Assembly: GCF_045290345.1 (NCBI RefSeq)
Contig: NZ_CP155447.1
Span: forward strand, 6,076,001 to 6,140,000
DNA: 64,000 bases
Origin: Singulisphaera sp045290345
GTDB taxonomy: Bacteria > Planctomycetota > Planctomycetia > Isosphaerales > Isosphaeraceae
Direction of reading: 5' to 3'
The notes under the pieces are model-generated. The model did no database searches. It saw only the letters and a list, made by a program, of their open reading frames with translations, and had not been told where the DNA came from. Positions 36,680 through 45,575 of this stretch are shown here, in pieces. The position numbers and the translations under genes were made by a program. How positions within the stretch are numbered: the stretch's first letter is position 1; each line of letters starts with the position of its first letter.

Positions 36680-37795
36680 ATGTTTCCTCGTACCCGCCAT
36701 TCGTCAAACCGGGGTTTTACGCTCATTGAGTTGCTGGTCGTGATCGCGATCATCGCGGTCTTGATCGCCCTGTTGTTACCGGCCGTACAGGCAGCGCGTG
36801 AAGCCGCCCGCCGTTCGCAGTGCGTGAACAATCTCAAGCAGCTTGGGCTTGCGGTCCACAACTACATCTCGAGCAACAACACGTTGCCACTGGGCGACAT
36901 GTATCATGCCGGCACGAATGCGAAGGGATTCAACGGCATCTACGGCAATGGATCCAACTCGTACAGTTATGGATGGACCCTCTCCATTCTGCCCCAGATG
37001 GAGCAGCAACCCCTCTTCAACGCCTACAATTTCTGTTTCACTTACGCCGACAACAATGGCTCAACCGCGACCAATTCCACGGTTTCCTACAACCAGCTCG
37101 CCAGCCTGCTCTGTCCGTCGGAGAATGCGACGAATCGCCCGCAACCCCCTTACGCGGCGTTGAATTATGTCGGCAACATCGGCGGTCCCGGGGCCATCAG
37201 GACCTTCTCGGGAACGATGATCAGCCCCTACTGGGGAAGTGCGTCTGCCCCGACCACCAACGCCATCGGCCTTCAGGCCATCACAGACGGTACCACGAAC
37301 ACCGCACTCTTCAGTGAACGGTTGATGGGTATCTCCGGCAACCCAGACGTAATGCTGAGCGATCGCAACAATTCGAAGCGAGCGATCTTCTCGGCTGGTA
37401 TCGCGGCGACTCTCAATGGTAACGATGTTACGGGCGCGATGAATGTGCTCAATGCCTGCAAAGCGCTACCGGGAACGACAATGTCGATTACCAAGTCCTC
37501 GTATCGGAGCGGACAGATCTGGCTCATCGCCCATCCCTGGGCCCCCATCTTCAACCGCTACACTCACTTCGGGACGCCCAACTCGACCATTTGCGACACA
37601 TCCCCCTCGACCTTCACGGCGGGCCTCGGCGGGGGACAAGGGTCGATCCCACCCACGAGCAATCACTCGGGTGGCGTCAACGTATGTATGGCTGACGGCT
37701 CCGTTCGGTTCATCAAGGACAGCGTGAATCTGCAATCCTGGTGGGCCCTCGGCACGCGCGATGGCGGCGAAGTGATCAGTGCCGACAGCTATTGA
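36680..37795 (+). CDS. DUF1559 pilin-like protein
   Basis: ATG 36680 (371 residues) follows AGGGGGG. After a short leader (MFPRTRHSSNR) comes GFTLIELLVVIAIIAVLIAL, then LLPAVQAAREAARRSQCV, and near the C-terminus SNHSGGVNVCMADGSVRF, followed by LQSWWALGTRDGGE. It is the mirror image of the DUF1559 gene at 34567-35661, the two starting back to back across about 1 kb. A lipoprotein gene follows at 182 bases, as for the other. The pair probably arose by duplication. The role is unknown; it is likely exposed on the cell surface. Confidence 0.95.
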   Translation: MFPRTRHSSNRGFTLIELLVVIAIIAVLIALLLPAVQAAREAARRSQCVNNLKQLGLAVHNYISSNNTLPLGDMYHAGTNAKGFNGIYGNGSNSYSYGWTLSILPQMEQQPLFNAYNFCFTYADNNGSTATNSTVSYNQLASLLCPSENATNRPQPPYAALNYVGNIGGPGAIRTFSGTMISPYWGSASAPTTNAIGLQAITDGTTNTALFSERLMGISGNPDVMLSDRNNSKRAIFSAGIAATLNGNDVTGAMNVLNACKALPGTTMSITKSSYRSGQIWLIAHPWAPIFNRYTHFGTPNSTICDTSPSTFTAGLGGGQGSIPPTSNHSGGVNVCMADGSVRFIKDSVNLQSWWALGTRDGGEVISADSY

Positions 37796-37977
37796 GATCA
37801 ACGGAATTGTTGATCGAATTCGTGGCAGTCGTCTCTGATCGCCCGGATTTCGATCTTGACCGCTTCGACGAGGTCCAAGCGGTCATTCCTTACAAATGGG
37901 AATGACGAAGGAAGCAAGGCCTCTCTCGTCATGACCTGCCTCTCTGTTCTATAGAATTTCTTGGGGAGCGATACCTG

Positions 37978-38145
37978 ATGATGCGATTCGGACTTCGTTG
38001 CGTGGTGCTGATCGGGGCCTGCCTCTTTATCGGTTGCGGTTCAGGGAGCGGGATCGAGTCCGGGATTCCGAAAGATGCTGCCCCGGCCGAAGCCACCCCG
38101 GACATGGGCCCAGACCCCGCCGGCAAACGCACCAAGATGCCCTGA
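37978..38145 (+). CDS. Small lipoprotein next to the second DUF1559 gene
   Basis: This 55-residue frame (ATG 37978 or 37981) encodes MMRFGLRCVVLIGACLFIGC, a signal peptide with lipobox FIGC. The mature part begins CGSGSGIESGIPKDAAP and ends in a short basic tail. The mature part shares the C-G-x-G-x-x-x-x-GIP pattern with the lipoprotein at 34217-34414. It lies 182 bases downstream of the DUF1559 gene on the same strand. The matching order in the other DUF1559 locus is the main support. Function is not known. Confidence 0.7.
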   Translation: MMRFGLRCVVLIGACLFIGCGSGSGIESGIPKDAAPAEATPDMGPDPAGKRTKMP

Positions 38146-38315
38146 TCCAGGATTCGTGCGGGTGGGTTGGAACGTCAACCGAATCACCCCAGGCAGAGAA
38201 CACCCAAGAGACAAGGCTTTCGAGGGCCAGACGACGCGGAGCATCGGGGACGGCATTCCCACGGGGGACCGTGGGAACAAGAGTGATTCCTCGCTCAATG
38301 GCGGGCCACCTTCGA

Positions 38316-38349
38316 AAAAGAAAGGAGGGGAAAACCCCTCCTTTCTTTT
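38316..38349. terminator. 15-bp perfect stem-loop, probable bidirectional terminator
   Basis: AAAAGAAAGGAGGGG (38316-38330), loop AAAA (38331-38334), CCCCTCCTTTCTTTT (38335-38349) is a perfect 15-bp inverted repeat ending in a T-rich tail on both strands. It sits between the plus-strand lipoprotein gene and the convergent SGNH gene (stop at 38394). This looks like an efficient intrinsic terminator working both ways. About 80 bases upstream, 38229-38280 resembles the CTCGTTCCTACGC-type repeat found at 61969-62055. Confidence 0.85.
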
Positions 38350-38393
38350 CGTTTTCGCAGCCAGCCGGATTGGCCAACGGGCCTGAGATTACG

Positions 38394-39545
38394 TCACTTC
38401 TTCAAAATCGGCGCCAACACCTCACCAAAGGCCGCGGCCATCCGCATGAAGCCAAGGTCGGTCGGATGCGAACCGTCAACGGTGTCCTCCCCGTCCTCTC
38501 CCAGTTGCTTCGCCCCTGGAAGATAGTGCAGCCCCTTGACGCCCGTAGCGACCAGATGGTCGTAGGCAGCCCGGAGCGCGGCGTGATTGCTCGCGTTTCG
38601 CTCGCGGGGTGAGGCCAGAATATACCCGTTGGTCAAGTTCCGGTCCTCGGCCAGGACGATTGGTGTGTCGGGATGCGCTTTGCGGAGCGTTTGCACGAAC
38701 GGCTCGACGCGTGCTTCAACCTCCTTCGAGCTCATGTTCGGTAAGCAATCGAGCACGTAGACGGCCGGATCCAGTTCGGCCAGCAGGTCGGCAAGTTCAG
38801 GCTCCATCTTCCCGTTGCCCGAAAAGCCAAGGTTGATGATGGGTCGGTTGAGTTGCCGTCCGACGATCGCCGTGTGGACCATCCCCGGGCGTGAAGCGCA
38901 TCCGCCCTGGGTGATCGACGTGCCGTAAAAGAGGATCGGCTTCCGCTGTTCCTCAGCGCGAGGTTCCGCCCGTGCCAGTTCGCGGTCCTTCGGGATGCCC
39001 AGCTCTACCGATTGAACGCCGTTGTAAAGCGGCAGATAGAGCAAAAACTCACGCGAGCCACTGGGGAGGCCGGCGACCAGGGTCACCGCGTTGGTGGGTG
39101 AGACTTTGGGTTGGCCGACCGCCAACCACCGCCACTTCCCATCATCGGCTTTGGTATAGAGGTCGAGTCCACTGACTCCCGTGGCGGGCATGTGGGGCAA
39201 CGCCAGCGCGGCCTTGTTCAAGGTCCACCGCGCCTCGATCTTCGGCGAGTCGGTCACAAACCGCACGCAGAGCCCGGCCGAGTCTCGGCTTAGATTCCAG
39301 ACCGCCTGCCGCACGACCCCTTCGGCCTTCGCGGGAAGGCGGTCGAAGGGACTCTTGGTCTGCTCCCAGCCCTTCCCCTCGACCCCCAGGTCGCGGATGT
39401 CATACCACAAGGTTGCCGAGCCAGGCTCGTTCTTCGCACGCGCGGGCTCGAGCTTCGTCCCCTCGGCGCCAATCGCCGCGGAGACACTGAGAAGCAGCAT
39501 CCCACTAAAGACAATCCGCCATTCGATCCATCGTTTCATCATCAT
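38394..39545 (-). CDS. SGNH/GDSL-type esterase with N-terminal GxDLY domain
   Basis: ATG 39545 gives 383 residues with a signal peptide (VFSGMLLLSVSAAIGA). The N-terminal half contains GLDLYTKADDGKWRW, a GxDLY-type sugar-binding domain. The C-terminal half is an SGNH hydrolase, with the catalytic-serine block FYGTSITQGGCASRPGM, NLGFSGNG for block II and the end region DGSHPTDLGFMRMA with the D-x-x-H. Such proteins deacetylate or de-esterify polysaccharides outside the cytoplasm. It starts only 20 bases after the stop of the sulfatase gene at 39566, so the two are probably one transcript. Confidence 0.9.
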   Translation of the reverse strand: MMMKRWIEWRIVFSGMLLLSVSAAIGAEGTKLEPARAKNEPGSATLWYDIRDLGVEGKGWEQTKSPFDRLPAKAEGVVRQAVWNLSRDSAGLCVRFVTDSPKIEARWTLNKAALALPHMPATGVSGLDLYTKADDGKWRWLAVGQPKVSPTNAVTLVAGLPSGSREFLLYLPLYNGVQSVELGIPKDRELARAEPRAEEQRKPILFYGTSITQGGCASRPGMVHTAIVGRQLNRPIINLGFSGNGKMEPELADLLAELDPAVYVLDCLPNMSSKEVEARVEPFVQTLRKAHPDTPIVLAEDRNLTNGYILASPRERNASNHAALRAAYDHLVATGVKGLHYLPGAKQLGEDGEDTVDGSHPTDLGFMRMAAAFGEVLAPILKK

Positions 39546-39565
39546 TAACTGTTCTCCTTCATTGT

Positions 39566-40981
39566 TTATCGGTTATTCGGGGGCACCGGCAACGGAACGT
39601 AGTCGCGTTGAAGGATCATCCATTCCTGAAGCGTCGCCTTCAACTCTTTTTCAACGGCAGCCGCCGCGCTCGAGCCCGCCAGGTTCTCCATCTCTGCCGG
39701 GTCGGCCTGAAGGTCGTAGACCTCGAACATCGGCCGGGTCGGCGAGAAGTACAACTTGACCAGGTGCGCCGGAAGCTTGCAGTCCTGATTCATCGCTTGA
39801 AGCTCTTTCCAGAACGGGTCGCCGGCGAAGTCGACCGGCGTATACGGCAACTGCCAGAGAGCATTGTAGATCAACTTATAACGTGGTGTGATCACACAAC
39901 GACCGAGGTCGAACGCCGCACTATTGTTCGGCAGCCCCGAGCCGTGGGCACCGCGCTCGGCGAAGACCTCTTTCCGCCCGTCGAACGGCTCGCCGCGCAG
40001 CAGTTTGAGCACGCTCCGGCCGGTCATCTCCGGGGGGATGGCGGATCCCGTCGCCTCCAGAAGCGTGGGTGCAATATCTTCCCCAGAAACCAGTTCCGTC
40101 GTCGTCGAGCCGGGCTTGACTGTCCCGGGCCAGCGGACGATCAAGGGAACGTGAACCCCAAATTCATAGAGCGTGCCTTTGCCCCTGAGCTGGGACGCCC
40201 CGTTGTCCCCCATGAACAGGACGATCGTATTCTGGGCCAGTCCGCGCTTCTCCAGTTCTTCCAGGATGGTGCCGAAAGCCGCGTCGAACCGCGCGATCTC
40301 GTCGTAGTAGCGAGCAAAATCCTCGCGGACCCCCGGGGTGTCGGGATAGTGAGGGGGAAGCGTCAGTGTGCGCGGGTCGTGCGGCTCGACGATCGCCTTG
40401 CGGTCGAGCGGCCGATGCGGGTCGCTCGAGCAGAGCTGAAGCACGAACGGCTTGCCCTGGGGAACCTGGTCGAGGAACTGGCGGAACTGGTTCACCATCA
40501 TGACGTTCGTCCCGCCGGTCTTGACGAAGTCGAGGCGGTCGGGAAACGTGCGTAAGTGGTGCCGGTCGAAGACCGATTTCGACTCTGCCGGCAGCCGGGA
40601 ACCATCCAGGTGGTAGGTTCGCCCGGCCACTCCCGAATAATAGCCGTCAGCCCGAAGCAGCTGGGGAAAAACCTTCACTTCGGCAGGCAGCGGGGCGGAA
40701 AACCGCGTCATCCGGGTATCGACGGGAGACCGCCCACTCATGATCGACGAGCGCGAAGGGACGCACTGCGGACAGGTCACGTAGGCCCGGTCGAACCGCA
40801 TCCCCTGCGCAGCGAACCGGTCGAGGTTCGGCGTTTTGATATCCCGATTTCCATAGCAACCGACATGCGGAGCACTATGGTCGTCGGTCAGCACCACAAG
40901 GACATTCGGCCGCTCGGCCCCGCGGGCGAGGGCCGGCCACGCAGCGAGAGCCAGAATCGGGATGACAAATCGCGTTCGCAC
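39566..40981 (-). CDS. Family S1 sulfatase
   Basis: GTG 40981 is the likely start (471 residues): AAGAGG lies about nine bases upstream and the first residues form a signal peptide (VRTRFVIPILALAAWPALA). The frame extends to 41074 without such support. PNVLVVLTDDHSAPHVGCYG at 25-44 supplies metal-binding D33 and D34. The formylglycine site is C73-V-P-S-R77 followed by SSIMSGR, and IVLFMGDNGAS supplies the late metal ligands. It should hydrolyse sulfate esters in the periplasm. Its stop is 20 bases from the SGNH esterase start, suggesting desulfation and deacylation of the same glycan. Confidence 0.92.
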   Translation of the reverse strand: MRTRFVIPILALAAWPALARGAERPNVLVVLTDDHSAPHVGCYGNRDIKTPNLDRFAAQGMRFDRAYVTCPQCVPSRSSIMSGRSPVDTRMTRFSAPLPAEVKVFPQLLRADGYYSGVAGRTYHLDGSRLPAESKSVFDRHHLRTFPDRLDFVKTGGTNVMMVNQFRQFLDQVPQGKPFVLQLCSSDPHRPLDRKAIVEPHDPRTLTLPPHYPDTPGVREDFARYYDEIARFDAAFGTILEELEKRGLAQNTIVLFMGDNGASQLRGKGTLYEFGVHVPLIVRWPGTVKPGSTTTELVSGEDIAPTLLEATGSAIPPEMTGRSVLKLLRGEPFDGRKEVFAERGAHGSGLPNNSAAFDLGRCVITPRYKLIYNALWQLPYTPVDFAGDPFWKELQAMNQDCKLPAHLVKLYFSPTRPMFEVYDLQADPAEMENLAGSSAAAAVEKELKATLQEWMILQRDYVPLPVPPNNR

Positions 40982-41020
40982 GAGTGGGGCCTCTTGCAAA
41001 GAACATAACAAGGGTTCATC

Positions 41021-41038
41021 GGGTGGGTACGGCCCACC
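41021..41038. repeat. Half-copy of the GGGTGGGCACGGCC inverted-repeat family
   Basis: GGGTGGGTACGGCCCACC shares 12-14 bases with the arms of the other copies in this window. It lies upstream of the GTG start of the sulfatase at 39566-40981, outside any gene. No second arm is close by, so it may be a truncated copy. Confidence 0.6.
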
Positions 41039-41113
41039 ATGACTTCGCATTCCAATCCGTTCATCAATGGGCAAGCAGGGGACGCCCGGGGACGATACGG
41101 CCTGTGGCGAACA

Positions 41114-42757
41114 TCAACGATCCTGGCTCTTCCTGAGTGCCGCCTTCTTCTTGGCCGCGGCCTTCTTGGTCGCGGGCTCCGCCGGCGCCTGGCGAATGAT
41201 CGATTCGGGCGGGTCCTGGTCCGTGACCTTGAGCTCCGTGCGGAGGCGGGCCAGCTCTTGCTCGAGCTCCTTCTGGACCTTCGCATAGTCGGCCTGGCCG
41301 TGAACGTTCCGCATTTCTTGCGGATCGGACTTGAGATCGAAGAGTTCCCACTCGTCGATATCGGGACCGTAGAAGCGGACGAGCTTGTAGCGGTCGGTCA
41401 CGACTCCGTAGTGCCGGCGCACGTTGTGGGGGCCGGGGTATTCGTAGTAGTGATAATAGAAGCTCTTCCGCCAATCTTCGGGCGTTTGCCCCTTGAGCAC
41501 CGAGACCAGGCTCCTTCCTTGCATCTCGGCCGGGACCGGCTGCCCCGCGGCTTCGAGGAAGGTCTCGGCAAAGTCGAGGTTTGAGACGAGGTCGGTGTTC
41601 ACGCTCCCAGGCTTGGTCACGCCGGGCCAGCGTACGACGAACGGCGTCCGCAATGATTCCTCGAAAATCCAGCGCTTGTCGAACCAGCCGTGCTCGCCGA
41701 GGTAGAACCCCTGATCGGCGGCATAGACCACGATAGTGTTGTCGGCCAGGCCCTCGTCCTCGAGGTACTTCAGCAAACGCCCGACGCTCTCATCGACGGC
41801 CTTGATGCACGCGAGATAATCGTGCATGTAGCGATTGTATTTCCAGCGAACCAGGTCGGCCCCCTTGAGGTCGGCCTTTTCAAAGGCCTGGTTCCTCGGC
41901 TCGTAATAGGCATCCCAGGCTTTGCGCTGGTCGGGGGTCAGTTGCGGCGGGGCCTCGAACTTGAGGTCCTTCGCCGTCATCGTCTTGGCGATCGTCATGT
42001 CCTGATCGTGCTCGGCCTTGCCACGGCCGGAGTAGTCGTCGAACAGAGTCGAAGGCTCGGGATAGGCCCGGTCATTGTCATGCCCCAGGTGCCGGAGCGC
42101 AGGGGCCCACTCACGGTGGGGGGCCTTGTGCTGGCTCATCATCAGGAAGGGCTTCGATTTGTCTCGCTTCTTGAGCCAGTCGATCGTGAGGTCGGTGATG
42201 ATGTCGGTGGTGTACCCTTCATGCTTCACTCGCGTCCCGTTGTCGATCATCGGCGGGTTATAGTAGACCCCCTGCCCCGGCAGAATGTGCCAGTAGTCGA
42301 ACCCGGTCGGATCGGTCATGAGGTGCCACTTGCCGACGACGGCCGTCTGGTAGCCCGCCCCCTTCAACAGCTTGGCGACGGTCGTCTGCGACCCGTCGAA
42401 CCGGCTGCCCGAGTTGTTGTAGAACCCATTGGCGTGACTGTATTTCCCGGTGAGCACGGTGGCTCGGCTCGGACCGCAGATCGAGTTGGGCACGACGCAA
42501 CGGTCGAACCGCATGCCTTCCTTGGCGATCCGGTCGATGTTGGGGGTTTCGAGCAGCTTGCGCGGATCGTTGTAGGCACTGATGGCCTGATACGCGTGAT
42601 CGTCCGAGAAAATAAACAGAATATTGGGCTGTTGATTCGGCTCCGCGGCCGTCACCGGCGCCGCCGTTGATGCCATCAGAGTTCCGTAGACGATCAAGAA
42701 GGCCCCGAGGCGAGCAAGATCGCCTCCAGGCCTTCTTTTGGGTAGCAATCGGCTCAT
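41114..42757 (-). CDS. Family S1 sulfatase
   Basis: The 547-residue protein has a hydrophobic signal (FLIVYGTLMASTAAPVTAA at about 20-38). PNILFIFSDDHAYQAIS supplies D52 and D53, and the formylglycine motif is C94-G-P-S-R98 with ATVLTGK. Later conserved parts are VVGKWHL, MSQHKAPHREW and VYAADQGFYLGEHGW, typical of choline-sulfatase/arylsulfatase relatives. The C-terminus is lysine/alanine rich, as seen in other planctomycete sulfatases. It lies between two further sulfatases on the same strand, 132 bases from one and 224 from the other. It may target a different sulfation position of the same polymer. Confidence 0.93.
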   Translation of the reverse strand: MSRLLPKRRPGGDLARLGAFLIVYGTLMASTAAPVTAAEPNQQPNILFIFSDDHAYQAISAYNDPRKLLETPNIDRIAKEGMRFDRCVVPNSICGPSRATVLTGKYSHANGFYNNSGSRFDGSQTTVAKLLKGAGYQTAVVGKWHLMTDPTGFDYWHILPGQGVYYNPPMIDNGTRVKHEGYTTDIITDLTIDWLKKRDKSKPFLMMSQHKAPHREWAPALRHLGHDNDRAYPEPSTLFDDYSGRGKAEHDQDMTIAKTMTAKDLKFEAPPQLTPDQRKAWDAYYEPRNQAFEKADLKGADLVRWKYNRYMHDYLACIKAVDESVGRLLKYLEDEGLADNTIVVYAADQGFYLGEHGWFDKRWIFEESLRTPFVVRWPGVTKPGSVNTDLVSNLDFAETFLEAAGQPVPAEMQGRSLVSVLKGQTPEDWRKSFYYHYYEYPGPHNVRRHYGVVTDRYKLVRFYGPDIDEWELFDLKSDPQEMRNVHGQADYAKVQKELEQELARLRTELKVTDQDPPESIIRQAPAEPATKKAAAKKKAALRKSQDR

Positions 42758-42981
42758 TTGGATTCGCTTTCAACTCGCGGACTTGATCCCAAAGCAAGGC
42801 GGCACGCCCCGCGCGTCACCGTTCGAGCCTTGCCGGATGGGGACGACTGACCACGAATTCGCTTGTCCCTCGGAGGGACCGGACACGATAAGAGGGGGGG
42901 GGCGTCAGTCACGTTCCCGTTGGGGCATCCCTCCCGACAGGAGCTTTAGTTTTAAGGCCAAAGCGGGTCGGGCTCAAGATG

Positions 42982-44457
42982 TCAGGGAATCTTCTCGGTC
43001 GGGATGATCGGCTTTCGCTCCCAGGTCCAGACTCCGTTGACCTTGGTGAGCAACCTCGCGAGGCTTCCGGGGGCGGGGGGTTCGTTCCGCTTGGGGAGCC
43101 AGCCCGCGAGTTCACGTTTGATCTCGGCGTGCGCCGGGTCACCGGCCAGATTCGTCCATTCGTTCGGATCGACTCGGTGGTCGTAGAGTTCCTCGGAACC
43201 GTCGGCGTAGCGAATGAATCGCCAGTGCTCGGTGCGGATCGCGTGATTGTCCTGGTTGTGAGTCGTGATCGCCGGCCAAGGCCGAGGGGCATGGGCATCC
43301 TTTAACTGAGGCGCAAGAGTGTGTCCTTCCAGCCCCGGACGCTCGGAGAGTCCGCAGAGTGAGACGATCGTCGGATAGAGGTCGAGCAGTTCGACCGGCT
43401 GGGCACAACGGGCGCCGGCGGCAATGCCGGGACCGGCGAAGATCAAGGGGACGCGGGTCGACCGCTCCCACAAGGTGTTCTTGCCGGAGACCCCTTTCTC
43501 ACCCAGGTGCCAGCCATGGTCGGACCAGAGCACGACGACCGTTCGATCGGCCTGGCCGCTTGCTTCGAGGGCATCGAGCACTCGACCGACCTGGCTGTCC
43601 ATGAAGCTGATGCTCGCGAGGTAAGAACGCACGAGCGGACGCCACTGCTTGGCCTTGAGCAGCCAGGAAAGACGGGGCTCGGGGAGCTTCCAGTGCAGGT
43701 ACCAGGAGAATTCGGGCACGTCGCCGCGATCGTCCTCTTTCACTGGCGGCATCACGAGCGTCTCGTCCGGGTAGAGGTCGAACCATCGCTGGGACGCAAA
43801 GCAAGGGACGTGCGGCAAGCGGAAGCCGACCGCAACGAAGAAGGGCTTGCCCGGCGGCGGTTTCTGCAACCGCGCGATGGCGGCGTCGGCGCTCTTCCAG
43901 TCGGCCTGCTCTTCATCGCGATCAGGGACAACACCCCAATCCATCGCCTTGATCGCGGCGGGGGTCTCGACGAGCTTCTTGGGCGGAAATGGGATCCCTC
44001 CGGTCACCGACCAGACCTGAAATTCCTGCTCACGGTCGCGTGGGGGAATCGAACCGTCGTGAAAGATCTTGCCCGCGCAGAAGGTTGAGTACCCCTGGGC
44101 CGCCAAGGCCTGGGGGAGCGTGACCTGATCCCGGAGCGCTGGCACCGCACGGATGCCCGGCTGGAGCGAATAGATGCCCGTGGTCGACGGCCGGAGCCCG
44201 GTGAGCAGGCTCGATCGTGAAGGGTTGCAGAGCGGCGCCTGGCAATGCGCGTTCGCAAAGAGCGTCCCGCGCCGGGCCAGCCGATCGATGTTCGGCGTCT
44301 TGGCCTGGGGATGCCCCCCCAGGCAGCCGACCCAATCGTTGAGGTCGTCGACCGCGATAAAGAGGAGATTGGGCCGGCCATCTTGAGCGCCGTCTCCCGT
44401 GTTGCCCGCTCCCTGAGGAGCTAGGGCCATGAAGAGACAAGCCAACATTCCAAGCAT
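42982..44457 (-). CDS. Family S1 sulfatase, iduronate-2-sulfatase-like
   Basis: ATG 44457 (491 residues) has GGGAGAG eight bases upstream and a signal peptide (MLGMLACLFMALAPQG). RPNLLFIAVDDLNDWVGCLG gives D37 and D38. The formylglycine site is C77-N-P-S-R81 with SSLLTGLRPSTTGIY. The DDLNDWVGCLGGHPQAKTPN wording and LWSDHGWHLGEKG are characteristic of the iduronate-2-sulfatase-like branch. It likely removes 2-O-sulfate from uronic acids in glycosaminoglycan-like or algal polysaccharides. It is the first gene of the sulfatase/esterase run after the CarH-like regulator gene on the same strand. Confidence 0.93.
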   Translation of the reverse strand: MLGMLACLFMALAPQGAGNTGDGAQDGRPNLLFIAVDDLNDWVGCLGGHPQAKTPNIDRLARRGTLFANAHCQAPLCNPSRSSLLTGLRPSTTGIYSLQPGIRAVPALRDQVTLPQALAAQGYSTFCAGKIFHDGSIPPRDREQEFQVWSVTGGIPFPPKKLVETPAAIKAMDWGVVPDRDEEQADWKSADAAIARLQKPPPGKPFFVAVGFRLPHVPCFASQRWFDLYPDETLVMPPVKEDDRGDVPEFSWYLHWKLPEPRLSWLLKAKQWRPLVRSYLASISFMDSQVGRVLDALEASGQADRTVVVLWSDHGWHLGEKGVSGKNTLWERSTRVPLIFAGPGIAAGARCAQPVELLDLYPTIVSLCGLSERPGLEGHTLAPQLKDAHAPRPWPAITTHNQDNHAIRTEHWRFIRYADGSEELYDHRVDPNEWTNLAGDPAHAEIKRELAGWLPKRNEPPAPGSLARLLTKVNGVWTWERKPIIPTEKIP

Positions 44458-44666
44458 GAGTGAAGCTCTCCCTTGAATTCGACCCGCGGCCAAGCCGACG
44501 AAGCCGAAGGCGTGCGCGATCGACGGCCCGTTGTCCCGAAGACTTCATGGCCTGTCCCCCGCTCCGAGAGCTTCCGCGAATGGCGGCGGAAGAGCAAGAC
44601 TTCGGGTCCCCTTTTGAAATCCGCCGTGAGCCCCTTTTCCCTCGTCGTCGCGGCTCGGGTTCCGGG

Positions 44667-45575
44667 TCAGGAATGACTCGACGGCCGGCCCCGCTTCGGT
44701 CGACGTGGGGCGTTGTGGTGGGAACGGGCGAATGCGGCCAGATGCCTCAGGCCATCGCCGTAGGTGGTGTAGGACATGGCCGATCGCAACGAGTTGGTCA
44801 GCGCCCGTCCGCCGATGGCGACGCACACACCGGCCTGCTCGGCCTCGCGATAGAGTTCGCGATACTCCGCCAGAAAACGATCGCGATTCGGGAGTTGGCT
44901 GATCGAGATCCACAACAATTGCGGCCGAAGCTCCGCCACCGCCTGACGAAAGGAAACGATCGGGGTGTGGGGGCCAAGGCTGATCGTCCGCCAACCGGCG
45001 TCGAGCAAGACCATCTCCGCCAGAAGGCTTGCCAGTACATAGTAGTCCGACTCGGGACTGCCTCCCACCGCAAGCGGGCGATCAGACTCCGCCTGAGTCT
45101 CCAGGATCGCCTTCAGCGCATAGAGGGCCGCCGTACAAATCTGGGTGCCGCGATGCTCCTGGTGGATCGCAACTCGACCGCTCTCCCACTCATGGCCCAG
45201 ACGGTGCATTGCGGGCGCAATTACAAAGTCGGCCAACGTCTCGATGCCGACTCCCGCACGGTACGCGCCATGAATCAGCGAATGGACCGCGTCGGCTTCC
45301 CCGCGTTTGAGCGCGTCCAGCAACTGCTGCGAGAGCGTCTCGGGATCAAAGGCCCCCGGTGACGTCGCGTCGAGTTGAAGCCCGCTCAGATCCAGTCGAG
45401 GAAAGTCACCCTCCCGGGCCACCCGCAGGACGTCGGCAAGCAAAAGCTTCCGATGCCCCCCAGCCGTCTTGTGAGCCGGCAAAATCCCTTCGTCCACCCA
45501 TCGCTTGACGGTCGAGACACCGACACCGAGCGCCCGGGCGACGTGAGCCGTACTGACGTACTGGTTGTCCGACAT
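44667..45575 (-). CDS. MerR/CarH (LitR)-like transcriptional regulator with cobalamin-binding-type domain
   Basis: ATG 45575, 302 residues. Residues 5-55 are a MerR-type winged helix (YVSTAHVARALGVGVSTVKR and TAGGHRKLLLADVLRVA). Residues about 80-155 form the four-helix bundle of B12-sensing regulators. It contains W130-ESGRVAIHQ-E140-H141, exactly the W-x9-EH signature of CarH/LitR photoreceptors. Residues about 165-285 have a Rossmann-like fold that binds B12 in relatives. The usual E/D-x-H-x2-G loop giving the lower axial histidine reads ESDYYVLA here (175-182), with no histidine. In relatives, light breaks the cobalamin-bound tetramer and releases DNA. It is divergent from the DUF378-sigma-fasciclin operon. 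Confidence 0.88.
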   Translation of the reverse strand: MSDNQYVSTAHVARALGVGVSTVKRWVDEGILPAHKTAGGHRKLLLADVLRVAREGDFPRLDLSGLQLDATSPGAFDPETLSQQLLDALKRGEADAVHSLIHGAYRAGVGIETLADFVIAPAMHRLGHEWESGRVAIHQEHRGTQICTAALYALKAILETQAESDRPLAVGGSPESDYYVLASLLAEMVLLDAGWRTISLGPHTPIVSFRQAVAELRPQLLWISISQLPNRDRFLAEYRELYREAEQAGVCVAIGGRALTNSLRSAMSYTTYGDGLRHLAAFARSHHNAPRRPKRGRPSSHS

